64,000 bases of DNA, from assembly GCF_019331805.1 (NCBI RefSeq), contig NZ_JAHBBE010000002.1:1-64000 (forward strand), written 5' to 3'. Below, in pieces: positions 1 to 9,398 of the stretch. The notes beneath the pieces were generated by a model, which ran no database searches, had not been told where the DNA came from, and saw only the letters and a program-made list of their open reading frames with translations. Origin of the DNA: Bifidobacterium pongonis (GTDB taxonomy: Bacteria > Actinomycetota > Actinomycetes > Actinomycetales > Bifidobacteriaceae). The number at the start of each line of letters is the position of its first letter. Position 1 is the first letter of the stretch. The position numbers and the translations under genes are program-made.

Positions 1-1
1 G

Positions 2-199
2 GCGATGATCACGGTGGGTAAGCTGCTGCCAGGCTGGTGGTATTGCGTTTCCATCGATAAGGCGCTCGGCGTCGGCACCGTCTCCTCCGTCGATGTGACG
101 GGCTGGGCGTGCGACACCGGATTGGTGCTGCTGTTCGGCGTTGCGTTCGTCTGCCTGGGATTGGGCTTCAGCCGTCTGCGTTCCGAACGTGGCGAATAG
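2..199 (+). CDS. C-terminal end of a membrane protein, possibly an ABC-2 type permease (partial)
   Basis: The open frame runs in from the left edge and stops with TAG at 197-199, so only about 65 residues are visible. They contain a short amphipathic stretch (KLLPGWWYCVSIDKAL), then one hydrophobic helix (about residues 37-55) and a short basic tail (SRLRSERGE). A periplasmic-side P-x-W-Y segment followed by a last membrane helix is typical of ABC-2 type exporter permeases, which is my best guess, but the fragment is too short to prove it. A strong bidirectional hairpin follows about 50 bases downstream, so this is the last gene of its transcript. Confidence 0.5.
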   Translation, partial: AMITVGKLLPGWWYCVSIDKALGVGTVSSVDVTGWACDTGLVLLFGVAFVCLGLGFSRLRSERGE

Positions 200-250
200 T
201 CGGAATAGACGGAATAGGCGGAATGGATATGCCGGGCTGGTTCCCGCCGG

Positions 251-297
251 ATACGAAAAAAGGTGACCCGTCGTTGGACGGATCACCTTTTTCGTAT
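251..297. terminator. Bidirectional intrinsic terminator
   Basis: An inverted repeat of about 17 bases per arm (ATACGAAAAAAGGTGAYCC type, with A-rich left and T-rich right ends) encloses a short loop. It lies between two converging genes and has a T-run in both directions, so it can end both transcripts. Confidence 0.85.
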
Positions 298-306
298 GGA
301 ATGCGA

Positions 307-1677
307 TCAGGCTTCGCTGGCCGTCTTCTCGGCCGGGGCACTCAGGAAGTGCTCTTCGCCGGGCAGCACCGCGTTCAGGATCACGGCGACCACGAAGGCC
401 ACGGCGATGCAGTTCGATGCGAAGATCGACTTGAACAGGTCGGGGAAGTTCACGAAGATGTCGCTCACCTGGGTGAAGCCGATGCCGATGGTCAGCGACA
501 GGGCCGCGATGGTGATGTTGCGCTGCGTGTACCCGGCTTCGGAGATCATCTGGAAGCCGGAGAGGATGATGTTGCCGAACATCATGATCGTGCAGCCGCC
601 GAGCACGGCCTGCGGCAGCGAGTTGAACACTTCGGCGATGGCCGGCACGAAGCTGGCGATGATCAGGATCAGACCGCCGGAAAGAATCACCTTGCGGTTG
701 ACGACCTTGGTCATGGCGACCAGACCGATGTTCTGCGCGAAGCTGGTCAGCGGCAGGCAGCCGAACAGGCCGGACACGGAGGAGATCAGGCCGTCACCGG
801 CGATGGCGCCGGCGGTTTCGCGTTCGGTCGGCAGACGGTTCAGACCCACCTTGGTCAACGCCGCGGTATCGCCCAGCACCTCAACGGAGGACACCACGTA
901 CAGCAGTGCCAGGGAGATGATGGAACCGGGGTCGAACACCGGCTTGAACGGCATGAACTGCGGCAGGGAAAGAATGGCCAGATGCTGGAAACCGGAGAAA
1001 TCCACCTTGCCCATGCAGATGGCGATCACATAGCCGACCACCAGGCCGAACAGCACGGACAGCTGCTTGGCGGTGCCCTTCATCAGCAGCTGGAACGCCA
1101 GGCAGGCGACCAGCGAGATCAGGCCGAGCGTGAGATTCTGCCAGGAACCGAAATCCTTGGCACCGCTGCCGCCGCCGAAGCTCGTGGCACCGACGGTGAG
1201 CAGGGAGAAACCGATCGAGGTGACGACGATCGCGGAAACGATCGGCGGCACGAAACGGCGCCAGTACTTGGCGGTCAGACCGAGCACGAGTTCCAGCAGG
1301 CCGCCGATGAGGACGGCGCCGACGACCGCGCCATAGCCCTTGGAGGAGCAGATGGCGCAGGCGGCGGCAACGTAGGTGAAGGAGATGCCGGTCACCATGG
1401 GCAGGCGCGACCCGATGCGCCACGCGCCGTACAGCTGCAGGCAAGTGCCGAGGCCGGCGACCAGCAGGCCGGCCTGGATGACGGCGGCCGACTGTGCGGA
1501 ATCCATCTTCGCCGCCGACGTGACGATGAAGATCGGGGCGAGATTCGCCACGAACATCGCCATCACGTGCTGCAGTCCGAACGGAATTCCCCTCCAGAAC
1601 GACACCGGGGCATCCAAGGAGGTCAGAGCCTCCATGGAGATGCCGCTTCTCTCCTTCTCCTTCTTCTTCTCAGCCAT
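307..1677 (-). CDS. pbuX: Xanthine/uracil permease, NCS2 family
   Basis: A 456-residue polytopic membrane protein with about 12-14 hydrophobic segments. It carries the NCS2 signature QNIGLVAMTK and the TM1 motif GLQHVMAMF with its conserved His. The family imports nucleobases with protons or sodium. It follows xpt on the same strand with about 78 bases between them, so xanthine (perhaps also guanine or hypoxanthine) is the likely substrate; uracil cannot be excluded from sequence alone. The start is set by a strong ribosome site (AAAGGAG, then GAGAGGAAC) just upstream of the ATG at 1677. The N-terminus is highly charged (MAEKKKEKERSG). Confidence 0.88.
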   Translation of the reverse strand: MAEKKKEKERSGISMEALTSLDAPVSFWRGIPFGLQHVMAMFVANLAPIFIVTSAAKMDSAQSAAVIQAGLLVAGLGTCLQLYGAWRIGSRLPMVTGISFTYVAAACAICSSKGYGAVVGAVLIGGLLELVLGLTAKYWRRFVPPIVSAIVVTSIGFSLLTVGATSFGGGSGAKDFGSWQNLTLGLISLVACLAFQLLMKGTAKQLSVLFGLVVGYVIAICMGKVDFSGFQHLAILSLPQFMPFKPVFDPGSIISLALLYVVSSVEVLGDTAALTKVGLNRLPTERETAGAIAGDGLISSVSGLFGCLPLTSFAQNIGLVAMTKVVNRKVILSGGLILIIASFVPAIAEVFNSLPQAVLGGCTIMMFGNIILSGFQMISEAGYTQRNITIAALSLTIGIGFTQVSDIFVNFPDLFKSIFASNCIAVAFVVAVILNAVLPGEEHFLSAPAEKTASEA

Positions 1678-1755
1678 TGTTCCTCTCTTCTCCTTTGACT
1701 ATGGCTTTGGGAAATCTATGGAAAAACTCTTCGCCGCGCCGCCCGCGGCCCGCGC

Positions 1756-2337
1756 TCAGTGGCGGAAGGTGATCTCGCCGGTCGTGGGATCCATGGCGTC
1801 CACGATGGCGAGCGAATCGACGTCGTAGCCTTCGGCGCGCAGCGCGTCGCCGCCGCCCTGGAAGCCCTTCTCCACGGCGATGCCGATGCCGGTGACGGTG
1901 GCGCCGGCCTCCTTGCAGAGGCTGATCAGGCCGTGCAGCGCCTTGCCGTTCGCCAGGAAGTCGTCGATGAGCAGCACATGTTCGCCGGCATGCAGGTACT
2001 TCTTCGACACGATGACCGGGAACTCCTTCTGCTTGGTGAAGGAGTAGACGGTGGTGACGTACTGGTCGCCGTCAAGGTTGATGGACTGCGCCTTCTTGGC
2101 GAATACCACGGGCACATTGCCGAAATGCTGCGCAGCGCAGCAGGCGATGCCGATGCCGGAGGCTTCGATGGTCAGGATCTTATCGACCCGCTTGCCTGCG
2201 AAGTGTTCCGCCCAAGCCGCCCCCATGCGGTCGAACAAACGCACGTCGCACTGGTGGTTGAGGAATGCGTCCACCTTGAGGACGTTGCCTTCCTTGACCG
2301 TTCCTTCGCTCTGGATGCGCTCTTCGAGTTCCTGCAT
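1756..2337 (-). CDS. xpt: Xanthine phosphoribosyltransferase
   Basis: This 193-residue enzyme transfers phosphoribose from PRPP to xanthine to make XMP, a purine salvage step in the cytoplasm. The PRPP-binding loop is visible as [12 protein letters not shown], and the protein has the full length of the Xpt family. An open frame extends 20 codons further upstream, but the conserved start MQELEERIQ at 2337, with GAGG eight bases ahead, fits the family better. It is the first gene of an xpt-pbuX pair, so imported xanthine is trapped at once as XMP. The gene is divergent from pcrA, and the 187-base gap must hold both promoters. Confidence 0.92.
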   Translation of the reverse strand: MQELEERIQSEGTVKEGNVLKVDAFLNHQCDVRLFDRMGAAWAEHFAGKRVDKILTIEASGIGIACCAAQHFGNVPVVFAKKAQSINLDGDQYVTTVYSFTKQKEFPVIVSKKYLHAGEHVLLIDDFLANGKALHGLISLCKEAGATVTGIGIAVEKGFQGGGDALRAEGYDVDSLAIVDAMDPTTGEITFRH

Positions 2338-2524
2338 TGATGCCTCATTTCTATGCCGGTGGTGTGTATGCGCCGAATGGCGCCCAATATCTGCCACAGC
2401 TTACGCTTGCGGAATGACCGGGCGCGTTTCCTGACCGCGCGGTGTGGTAGTAAGGAATGCGCACAGGATTCGAATGAGCAATCGAATGAACGATTGGATG
2501 AGTGGGACGGAGGGTATTTCAGCA

Positions 2525-5128
2525 GTGGAACAGGAACCGGAACTGATCGCGCGTACCGCCGACGAACTGATAGGCGACCTTAACAAGCAGCAGGCCGAAG
2601 CGGTGCGTTACCAGGGTGCCGCGCTGCTTATCGGCGCCGGTGCGGGGTCGGGCAAGACGCGTGTGCTCACGCGCCGCATCGCGTGGATCCTGAGCCAGTT
2701 CGGCGCATGGCCGAGCCAGATTCTCGCGATCACTTTCACCAACAAGGCCGCGGCGGAGATGCGCGAGCGTCTCACCGCGCTCATCGGACCCGTCGCGCAG
2801 CGCATGTGGGTATCGACCTTCCATTCCGCCTGTGTGCGTATTTTGCGGCGCGACGGCAAGGCCATCGGCCTGAAATCCGGCTTCTCCATCTACGATTCCG
2901 CCGATTCCGAACGCCTCGTCAAGATCATCGCCACCGAATTCAACGTGGACATCAAGCGCTACACCCCGCGTTCGATTCTCGGCCGCATTTCCGACTACAA
3001 GAACCAGCTCACCGGTTGGAGAACCCAGCTGGCCGCGTACGCGCCCGATTTCAAGCCGGGCACCCGCGGCTACCAGATCAGCCGCTTCGACAACGTCGAG
3101 GAACTGTACGCCATCATCTACGCCGAATACGAGCATCGCCTCGCCTTGGCCAACGCCGTCGATTTCGACGATCTGATCGTCCGCACCGTGGAACTGTTGC
3201 GCGATCACCCGGATGTGGCCGAATACTACCGTCACAAGTTCCGTTACATTCTGGTGGACGAGTATCAGGACACCAATCATGCCCAGTATGTGCTGGTGCG
3301 CGAACTGGGTGGCGTGGATTCGCCGGAGATGCCGTCGCCGAACGCCGCTGCGGCGGGTCGTCAGGGCCCGGCCTGGATCACCGTGGTGGGTGATTCCGAC
3401 CAGTCGATCTACGCCTTCCGTGGCGCGGATATCCGCAACATCCAGGATTTCGAACAGGATTTCCCGAACGCCAAGACGATTCTGCTCGAACAGAACTACC
3501 GTTCCACGCAGACCATCCTGGACGCGGCGAACGCGGTGATCGCGCATAACGAGGGCCGCAAGCCGAAGAAGCTGTGGACCGCCGTGGGCAAAGGCGAGCC
3601 GATCGTCGGCTACGCCGCCGACAACGCGCAGCAGGAGGCGGTGTGGGTGGCGTCCGAAATCGCGCGTCTGCACGCCGAGGAGGGCATCGCGTATTCGGAT
3701 ATGGCGATCATGTACCGCGCCAACGCGCAATCCCGTTCGCTGGAGGAGGCACTGATCAACGCGGGCCTGCCGTACCAGCTCATCGGCGGCACGAAGTTCT
3801 ACGAACGCCGCGAGGTCAAGGACGCATTGGCGTATCTGCAGGCCATCCTCAACCCGGCCGACGACGTGAACCTCCGCCGCATCCTCAACGTTCCCAAGCG
3901 CGGACTCGGTGCGCGTGCCGAGGCGATCGTGCTGGAATACGCCCGCGAGCGGGGGAGCAGCTTCTTCGACGCGCTGATGCATATGGAGCAGATCGAGGGC
4001 ATGCCCACGCGCACGGCCAAGGGATTGGCGGCGTTCCGTGATCTCATGGCGTCGCTGTCCGCCTTCGCGAGGGCTAACATCAATAAGCCGAGCGAGATCG
4101 TGGCCGAGGTGCTCAACAAGTCCGGGCTGCTTGAGGAGCTTCAGAAGTCGGTCGACCCGCAGGACCAGTCCCGCGTGGAGAACCTGTCCCAGCTGCAGTC
4201 CACCGCCGCCGAATACGAGCAGAACACGCCCGACGCCACGTTGGGCGGTTTCCTGGAGACCACCGCGCTGGTCGCGGATTCCGATCAGCTGCCCGACGAG
4301 AACGAGGATTCGGGCAAGGTGACGATGATGACCCTGCACACCGCCAAGGGTTTGGAATACCCGGTCGTGTTCCTTACCGGCCTCGAACAGGGCACGTTCC
4401 CGCATTCGAGGTCCCTGGAGGATACGTCGGAGCTTGCGGAGGAGCGCCGTCTGGCGTATGTGGGCATCACCCGCGCCAAGCGTCGCCTGTACGTCACCCG
4501 CGCGGCGGTCAGGGCGCAATGGGGGCAGGCTAACGAGATGTTGCCGAGTCAGTTCCTGGACGAGATTCCGGATGAGCTGATCGACTGGAAGCGCCGCGAA
4601 ACCGGCGGCGAACGCATGCGCACCGGCTGGGGTGGCGATGACGAGTTCGGCGGCTGGGAGGAAGACGATTTCCTGTCCGGCCCGGCCTTCGGCGGCGGGT
4701 CGTACGGTTCCGGTTCGTCGTACGGCTCCTCGCGTTCCGGCTCGAAATCGGGCGGCTGGGGTTCGGCGGCGCCGAGGTACGGCTCCTCGTCGCGCGGTTC
4801 CTCGTACGGTTCCGGCTCCGGGTATGGTTCCTCGCCGCGGTATGGCTCGTCCGCCCGTCACGGTTCGGGGTCGGGGTCGAACCGTTCCGGCAAGGTCAGC
4901 ACCCGCCATGTCTCGCCGAAGAGCGCCCCGGCATCGGCGCTGCACAAGGACAACGGCCTGAACATCTCCGATTTCGCGGTGGGCGACCGCATCACCCACG
5001 ACCAGTACGGACTGGGCAAGGTCGTGGACGTGCAGGACAAGGGTCGCAATTCCGTGATCACCGTCGATTTCGGCACGGACGGCGTCAAGAGACTCATGCT
5101 GCGCGTCGCGCCGATCGAAAAACTGTAA
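2525..5128 (+). CDS. pcrA: ATP-dependent DNA helicase, PcrA/UvrD type, with low-complexity tail
   Basis: A superfamily 1 3'-5' helicase for repair and for clearing DNA of bound proteins. Walker A is GAGAGSGKT; the Walker B region is LVDEYQDTN, followed by GDSDQSIYAFRGA and motif VI VGITRAKRRLY. The C-terminal 50 residues (FAVGDRITHDQYGLGKV onward) are the Tudor-like element that in PcrA binds RNA polymerase. Between the helicase core and this element lies about 90 residues rich in Gly, Ser and Tyr (repeats of SYGS/GYGS, about 4660-4890). GTG 2525 is preferred because GGAGG lies 11 bases upstream; in-frame ATGs at 2498 and 2474 are alternatives. The protein is 867 residues from this start. Confidence 0.92.
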   Translation: MEQEPELIARTADELIGDLNKQQAEAVRYQGAALLIGAGAGSGKTRVLTRRIAWILSQFGAWPSQILAITFTNKAAAEMRERLTALIGPVAQRMWVSTFHSACVRILRRDGKAIGLKSGFSIYDSADSERLVKIIATEFNVDIKRYTPRSILGRISDYKNQLTGWRTQLAAYAPDFKPGTRGYQISRFDNVEELYAIIYAEYEHRLALANAVDFDDLIVRTVELLRDHPDVAEYYRHKFRYILVDEYQDTNHAQYVLVRELGGVDSPEMPSPNAAAAGRQGPAWITVVGDSDQSIYAFRGADIRNIQDFEQDFPNAKTILLEQNYRSTQTILDAANAVIAHNEGRKPKKLWTAVGKGEPIVGYAADNAQQEAVWVASEIARLHAEEGIAYSDMAIMYRANAQSRSLEEALINAGLPYQLIGGTKFYERREVKDALAYLQAILNPADDVNLRRILNVPKRGLGARAEAIVLEYARERGSSFFDALMHMEQIEGMPTRTAKGLAAFRDLMASLSAFARANINKPSEIVAEVLNKSGLLEELQKSVDPQDQSRVENLSQLQSTAAEYEQNTPDATLGGFLETTALVADSDQLPDENEDSGKVTMMTLHTAKGLEYPVVFLTGLEQGTFPHSRSLEDTSELAEERRLAYVGITRAKRRLYVTRAAVRAQWGQANEMLPSQFLDEIPDELIDWKRRETGGERMRTGWGGDDEFGGWEEDDFLSGPAFGGGSYGSGSSYGSSRSGSKSGGWGSAAPRYGSSSRGSSYGSGSGYGSSPRYGSSARHGSGSGSNRSGKVSTRHVSPKSAPASALHKDNGLNISDFAVGDRITHDQYGLGKVVDVQDKGRNSVITVDFGTDGVKRLMLRVAPIEKL

Positions 5129-5157
5129 ACGGCGCCGCGTCGTAGCGTCGTCCATTC

Positions 5158-5186
5158 GTCCCCGCCCGGCCGATACGGGCGGGGAC
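5158..5186. terminator. GC-rich hairpin after pcrA
   Basis: A perfect 11-base stem (GTCCCCGCCCG / CGGGCGGGGAC) with a 7-base loop. It has no T-run, but lies in the gap between pcrA and the exporter pair, so it is a probable terminator or pause site. Confidence 0.6.
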
Positions 5187-5236
5187 TTGCCATACGCGGG
5201 CGAATCCCGTAGAGAGAACAAGGAGAACGGGTTCAT

Positions 5237-7048
5237 ATGTATGTCGACCCGAGCAGAAACACCAAGGCGGGCAACCTGCGTTGGATCATGCCGTATTGCA
5301 AGCCGGATCTGCCGAAGATCGTCGGCTCGATCGTGCTGTTCTGCATCAACAACACCATGGCGCTCATCATCCCGCTGCTGTCCGGCATGATCGTCGACCG
5401 CGTCATCATGCAGGGCCATGTCGATGAGTTGGGGCGCCTCTGCATGCTGATGATCGTCCTGACCGTCGTGCGCGTCGGCACGCGGTACGGCTACCAGATG
5501 TGGATGGAACGCTTCGGTCAGAACACGGTCTACCGTCTCGTCAGCGACGAGTATGAGAAGCTGCACGAGCTTGACTTCACCTATTTCAACCACACGCGTA
5601 CGGGCGACATCATGAGCCGTATGACCTCCGACACCGACGCCATACGCCACGCGTTGAGCTGGGTGAGCTATCAGGCGCTGGACTGCGTGGTCATGTTCAT
5701 CGGCGCGCTCGGCGTGATGTTCGCCATCGACTGGCGTCTCGCCCTCGCCCTCGCCTGCGTCACCCCGTTCATCTTCATCCTCACCCAGGGCCTGTCGTCG
5801 CACGCGCGCCCGCTGTTCTTCGCCGTGCGCAATTCGCTCGCCTCGATGAACTCGATGGTCGAGGAGAACATCGAAGGCAACCGCGTCGTCAAGGCGTTCG
5901 TGCGCGAACCGTACGAGACGGGGAAATTCGACGAGCGCAACGACGACTATATGAAGCGCAACATGGATCTCGCCCGCAACAGCCGCAAATACATGCCGTG
6001 GCTGGACGGCCTCGGATTCTCCCTGCAGCTCATCACCCTCGGCTTGGGCGGCCTGCTCGTCATCAAGGGATACATGACGCTCGGCGACCTGGTGGCCTTC
6101 AACTCGTATCTGTGGATGCTCGACGGCCCGATCCGCCAGTCGGGGTGGCTGACCAACGACTGGCAGCGGTTCAACGCGTCCTGCATCAAGATCCGCAAGC
6201 TGCTCACCGCCGAATCACGCATCAAGGAGCGCCCGGATGCCGCCGAAGGCAATGACGTGCGTCCGGACGGTATCACGGGCGACATCGTCTTCGACCATGT
6301 CGGCTTCGCCTTCCCCGACGACCCGTCGACGCCGATCCTCAGCGACATCGACTTCCACATCCCCGCGGGCGCGAAGCTCGGCATTCTGGGCGAAACGGGT
6401 TCGGGCAAATCCACGCTCGTCAACCTCATCTCCCGCTTCTACGACCCGACGTCCGGCCATGTGCTCATCGACGGCGTCGACGCGCGCGACTGGCCGCTCG
6501 CCGCATTGCGTTCGCAGGTGTGCATCGTCGCGCAGGACACGTTCCTGTTCTCCGACACCATCGTCGGCAATATCGGCTTCGGCGCGGGCGAACAACGCGA
6601 GCATGACGAACGCTACCTGCGCCGCATGGCCACCATCGCAGGCGCCGACGAGTTCATCCGGAACATGCCGGACGGCTACGACACCATCGTCGGCGAACGC
6701 GGCGTCGGCCTGTCCGGCGGGCAGAAGCAGCGGTTGAGCCTAGCCCGCGCGTTGGCGGACGATCCGTCGATCCTCATCATGGACGACACCACCAGCGCCG
6801 TCGACATGGAAACCGAAGCGGAGATCCAACGGCATCTGCGTGAGATGGATGGCCGCAGGACCATCGTCACCATCGCACATCGCATCTCCTCAGTCAAGGA
6901 TTCCGATCTCATCCTTGTGCTCGAACACGGCCGCGTGGTGGAACGCGGCACGCATGAGGAGCTGGTGGCGGCGCACGGCCGCTATTGGGAGATCTACCGC
7001 AGGCAGCTCGGCCAACAGACCGGCGCGCCGCAGGGCTTCGAGAAGTAA
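5237..7048 (+). CDS. ABC exporter half-transporter, subunit A (degenerate Walker B)
   Basis: A 603-residue half-transporter: a six-helix type IV membrane domain (about residues 25-310) followed by a nucleotide-binding domain. Walker A is GETGSGKST (about residue 385), the signature is LSGGQ, and Walker B reads LIMDDTTSAVD with Asp instead of the catalytic Glu at residue 517. The downstream gene, 12 bases away, encodes the partner. Together they match heterodimeric multidrug or lipid exporters of the LmrCD/BmrCD/TM287-288 type, in which one ATP site is inactive. The substrate is unknown. Start ATG 5237 follows AAGGAGAACGGG. Confidence 0.88.
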   Translation: MYVDPSRNTKAGNLRWIMPYCKPDLPKIVGSIVLFCINNTMALIIPLLSGMIVDRVIMQGHVDELGRLCMLMIVLTVVRVGTRYGYQMWMERFGQNTVYRLVSDEYEKLHELDFTYFNHTRTGDIMSRMTSDTDAIRHALSWVSYQALDCVVMFIGALGVMFAIDWRLALALACVTPFIFILTQGLSSHARPLFFAVRNSLASMNSMVEENIEGNRVVKAFVREPYETGKFDERNDDYMKRNMDLARNSRKYMPWLDGLGFSLQLITLGLGGLLVIKGYMTLGDLVAFNSYLWMLDGPIRQSGWLTNDWQRFNASCIKIRKLLTAESRIKERPDAAEGNDVRPDGITGDIVFDHVGFAFPDDPSTPILSDIDFHIPAGAKLGILGETGSGKSTLVNLISRFYDPTSGHVLIDGVDARDWPLAALRSQVCIVAQDTFLFSDTIVGNIGFGAGEQREHDERYLRRMATIAGADEFIRNMPDGYDTIVGERGVGLSGGQKQRLSLARALADDPSILIMDDTTSAVDMETEAEIQRHLREMDGRRTIVTIAHRISSVKDSDLILVLEHGRVVERGTHEELVAAHGRYWEIYRRQLGQQTGAPQGFEK

Positions 7049-7060
7049 GGAGGGGCGATC

Positions 7061-8854
7061 ATGGCACAACGCAATACGTACCGTGACGACGAGGAGCTTG
7101 AGGAACGGATCGACATCCACGACATCCTGCGCATCGGCGTCTATCTCAAACCGTATACGGCCAAGATCGTGCGCGTCCTGTGCGTGGTCGTGATGATGGG
7201 CTGCATCGCCGTGGTGGCGCCCTACCTGACCAAGATCATGATCGACAGCGCCATTCCGAACGGCGATGTGGGACTGCTTGGCCGTCTCGTCGCGCTGATG
7301 GCCGTGCTTATCGTGATCTACGAACTCGGCCTACGCTATCGAACGGTAGCCATCACCGAGGTCGGCCAGCTTATGCTCAAGGACATGCGCCGTGACATCT
7401 TCACGCATATCCAGACGCTGCCGTTCAGCTATTTCGATTCGCGTCCGCACGGCAAGATCCTCATCCGTGTGGTCAACTATGTGAACACCCTGTCGGACAC
7501 GTTGAGCTCCGGTCTGGTCAACGTGATCTCCGACGTGTTCACATTCCTCATCACCCTCGTCGTGATGTTCGTGGTCGACTGGCGTCTGGCCCTGTTCAGC
7601 CTCGCGCTGTTCCCGCTGCTCATCGCATGGGTGCTGACGCTCCAGCATTTCCAGCGCCGCGCCTACCAGACGCTGTCCAACAAGCAGAGCAACCTGAACG
7701 CGTACATCCACGAGTCGATCGCCGGCGTGAAAACCACGCAGACCTTCGCGCAGGAGGCGGCGCAGTTCAGGAACTTCCAACAGCAGCAAGGGGAGGTGCG
7801 TACCGCGTGGATGAGGGCGGTGCATATCCAGACGCTGCTGTGGCCCGGCATCCAGACCATCTCCGTGATGACCATCGCTCTGATCTACTATGTGGGCGTC
7901 ACCGGGTTCGGCGCGGTGAGCGTGAGCACCGGCGTGCTCATCGCCTTCGTCGGCTACGCGAACAATTTCTGGAACCCGGTCATCAGCATCGGCAACTTCT
8001 ACAACCAGCTCATCACCTGCTCCGCCTATCTCGAACGCATCTTCGAAACGCTCGACGTCGAACCCGAGATCAAGGACGCGCCGGGCGCGGTCGACCTGCC
8101 GCAGATCGAGGGACGTGTCGACCTCAACGATGTGGTGTTCCGCTACGAAGCGGACGGGCGCGATATTCTCGACCTGGTCGATCTGCATGTCGAACCGGGC
8201 AGGACGGTCGCGCTGGTGGGGCCGACGGGCGCGGGGAAGACCACGATCGTCAACCTGCTGTCGCGTTTCTACGACGTTTCGGAAGGTTCGGTGACGATCG
8301 ACGGGCATGATGTGCGCGACGTGACATTGGCGAGCCTGCGCCGCCAGATGGGCGTCATGCTGCAGGACACCTTCATCTTCTCCGGCAACGTGCGTGAGAA
8401 CATCCGCTACGGCAGGCTCGACGCCACCGACGAACAGATCGTGGCCGCGGCCAAGGCCGTGCACGCGCATGATTTCATCATGGATCTGCCCGACGGCTAC
8501 GACACCGTGGTGGAGGAGCGCGGCTCGACCCTGTCCGCCGGGCAGCGCCAGCTCATCGCCTTCGCTCGCGTGCTGCTCGCCGACCCGCGCATCCTGATCC
8601 TCGACGAGGCCACGTCGAATATCGACACCCGCACCGAGGAGGCGTTGCAGGCCGGGCTGAACCATCTGCTCAAGGGGCGTACGAGCTTCATCATCGCGCA
8701 TCGTCTCTCCACCATCGAGAACGCGGATGAGATCTGCTACATCGACCACGGCAGGATCGTCGAACATGGCAATCACCGTGAACTGCTTGCGGCCAAGGGC
8801 GCGTATTACCGTCTGTACGAGTCGCAGTACGCCATGATCAGGGCCGTGGAATAG
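7061..8854 (+). CDS. ABC exporter half-transporter, subunit B (catalytic Walker B)
   Basis: A 597-residue half-transporter with an N-terminal six-helix domain and a C-terminal ATPase. Walker A is GPTGAGKTT, Walker B is LILDEATSNID with the catalytic Glu at residue 516, and the H-loop is IAHRLS. Its signature is altered to LSAGQ. Paired with subunit A, this gives one normal ATP site (A signature with B Walker B) and one degenerate site (B signature with A Walker B), as in known heterodimeric exporters. The strong ribosome site AAGGAGGGG sits in the 12-base gap after subunit A, so the two genes are translated from one mRNA. The exported molecule cannot be told from sequence. Confidence 0.88.
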   Translation: MAQRNTYRDDEELEERIDIHDILRIGVYLKPYTAKIVRVLCVVVMMGCIAVVAPYLTKIMIDSAIPNGDVGLLGRLVALMAVLIVIYELGLRYRTVAITEVGQLMLKDMRRDIFTHIQTLPFSYFDSRPHGKILIRVVNYVNTLSDTLSSGLVNVISDVFTFLITLVVMFVVDWRLALFSLALFPLLIAWVLTLQHFQRRAYQTLSNKQSNLNAYIHESIAGVKTTQTFAQEAAQFRNFQQQQGEVRTAWMRAVHIQTLLWPGIQTISVMTIALIYYVGVTGFGAVSVSTGVLIAFVGYANNFWNPVISIGNFYNQLITCSAYLERIFETLDVEPEIKDAPGAVDLPQIEGRVDLNDVVFRYEADGRDILDLVDLHVEPGRTVALVGPTGAGKTTIVNLLSRFYDVSEGSVTIDGHDVRDVTLASLRRQMGVMLQDTFIFSGNVRENIRYGRLDATDEQIVAAAKAVHAHDFIMDLPDGYDTVVEERGSTLSAGQRQLIAFARVLLADPRILILDEATSNIDTRTEEALQAGLNHLLKGRTSFIIAHRLSTIENADEICYIDHGRIVEHGNHRELLAAKGAYYRLYESQYAMIRAVE

Positions 8855-8889
8855 CCGCCATTACTGCATCGGAAGCCAAAAGTCAAGTC

Positions 8890-8919
8890 TTGTTTTTCCG
8901 CAAGCACGCTGCACATAAT
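8890..8919 (+). promoter_or_regulatory. Candidate promoter for the DUF4418-FtsX-ATPase operon
   Basis: TTGTTT (8890-8895) and CATAAT (8914-8919) are separated by 18 bases and lie about 80 bases upstream of the first gene. The -10 matches consensus in five of six positions; the -35 is weak. The prediction is by eye only. Confidence 0.4.
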
Positions 8920-8996
8920 GGAGCGTTGCCGTATCGGGTGTTGCCGGCAATCCGCCGACGGCCCGCAACCGATCGAAGATCATAGAGAGAAAAACA

Positions 8997-9398
8997 ATGA
9001 AGAATACCGTGTTCGCTTCGCTTCCAACCGTCATTCTCGGCGCGCTGACCGCCATCGCGCCGCAGACCTTCGCCCACGCCTGCATGGGGCACGCCACGTT
9101 CGGTGCGTGCCATTACTCCCAGCAGGCGGCCACGGGCATCGGCCTGGTCATCCTCGTGCTCGGCATCGCATCGTTCTTCACGCCCCGACTCGTGCGGGTC
9201 GGCATCAATATCGCCATCGTGGCCGACGCGCTGCTGCTGATCGCCGTGCCGAATCTGCTGATCGGCGTGTGCAAGGGGCAGATGATGCACTGCCGTATGG
9301 TCATGCTGCCCACGCTCACCGTGCTCGGCGTGCTCACCATCATCTGCGCCGCGGCCGCGGCATGGATCGAATCGCGTCCGAAGACGGTGCGCCAGTGA
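8997..9398 (+). CDS. DUF4418 family small membrane protein with Cys/His/Met motifs
   Basis: A 133-residue protein with about four hydrophobic segments. The function of the family is not established. Potential metal ligands cluster at two places: H27, C29, M30, H32 and C38, H39 after the first segment, and C92, M96, M97, H98, C99, M101 (CKGQMMHCRM) between two later segments. The stop codon overlaps the GTG start of the FtsX permease (GTGA), and the ATPase follows, so the three form an operon. The ligands and the CC pair in the permease suggest metal handling or a redox role; this is inference. Ribosome site: AGAGAG, 8-13 bases upstream of ATG 8997. Confidence 0.72.
   Translation: MKNTVFASLPTVILGALTAIAPQTFAHACMGHATFGACHYSQQAATGIGLVILVLGIASFFTPRLVRVGINIAIVADALLLIAVPNLLIGVCKGQMMHCRMVMLPTLTVLGVLTIICAAAAAWIESRPKTVRQ

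Noticed and set aside
109..1698. A 529-codon plus-strand frame opposite the xanthine permease
   Set aside because: Composition (His/Asp/Gly/Gln-rich) and lack of a ribosome site mark it as the complement of the permease gene; it would also cross a terminator.
2338..2443. Purine riboswitch upstream of xpt-pbuX
   Set aside because: Firmicute xpt operons have one, but I find neither the conserved three-way junction nor the loop sequences; there is only a small GCGCC/GGCGC hairpin.
4680..4870. Ser/Gly repeats in pcrA as a CRISPR or minisatellite
   Set aside because: The units differ in length and sequence, and lie in frame in the coding region; they reflect low-complexity protein.
2519..5803. 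A 1094-codon antisense frame across pcrA and the exporter gene
   Set aside because: It spans two genes and an intergenic terminator, has Arg/His/Asp-rich content typical of shadow frames, and no start signal.
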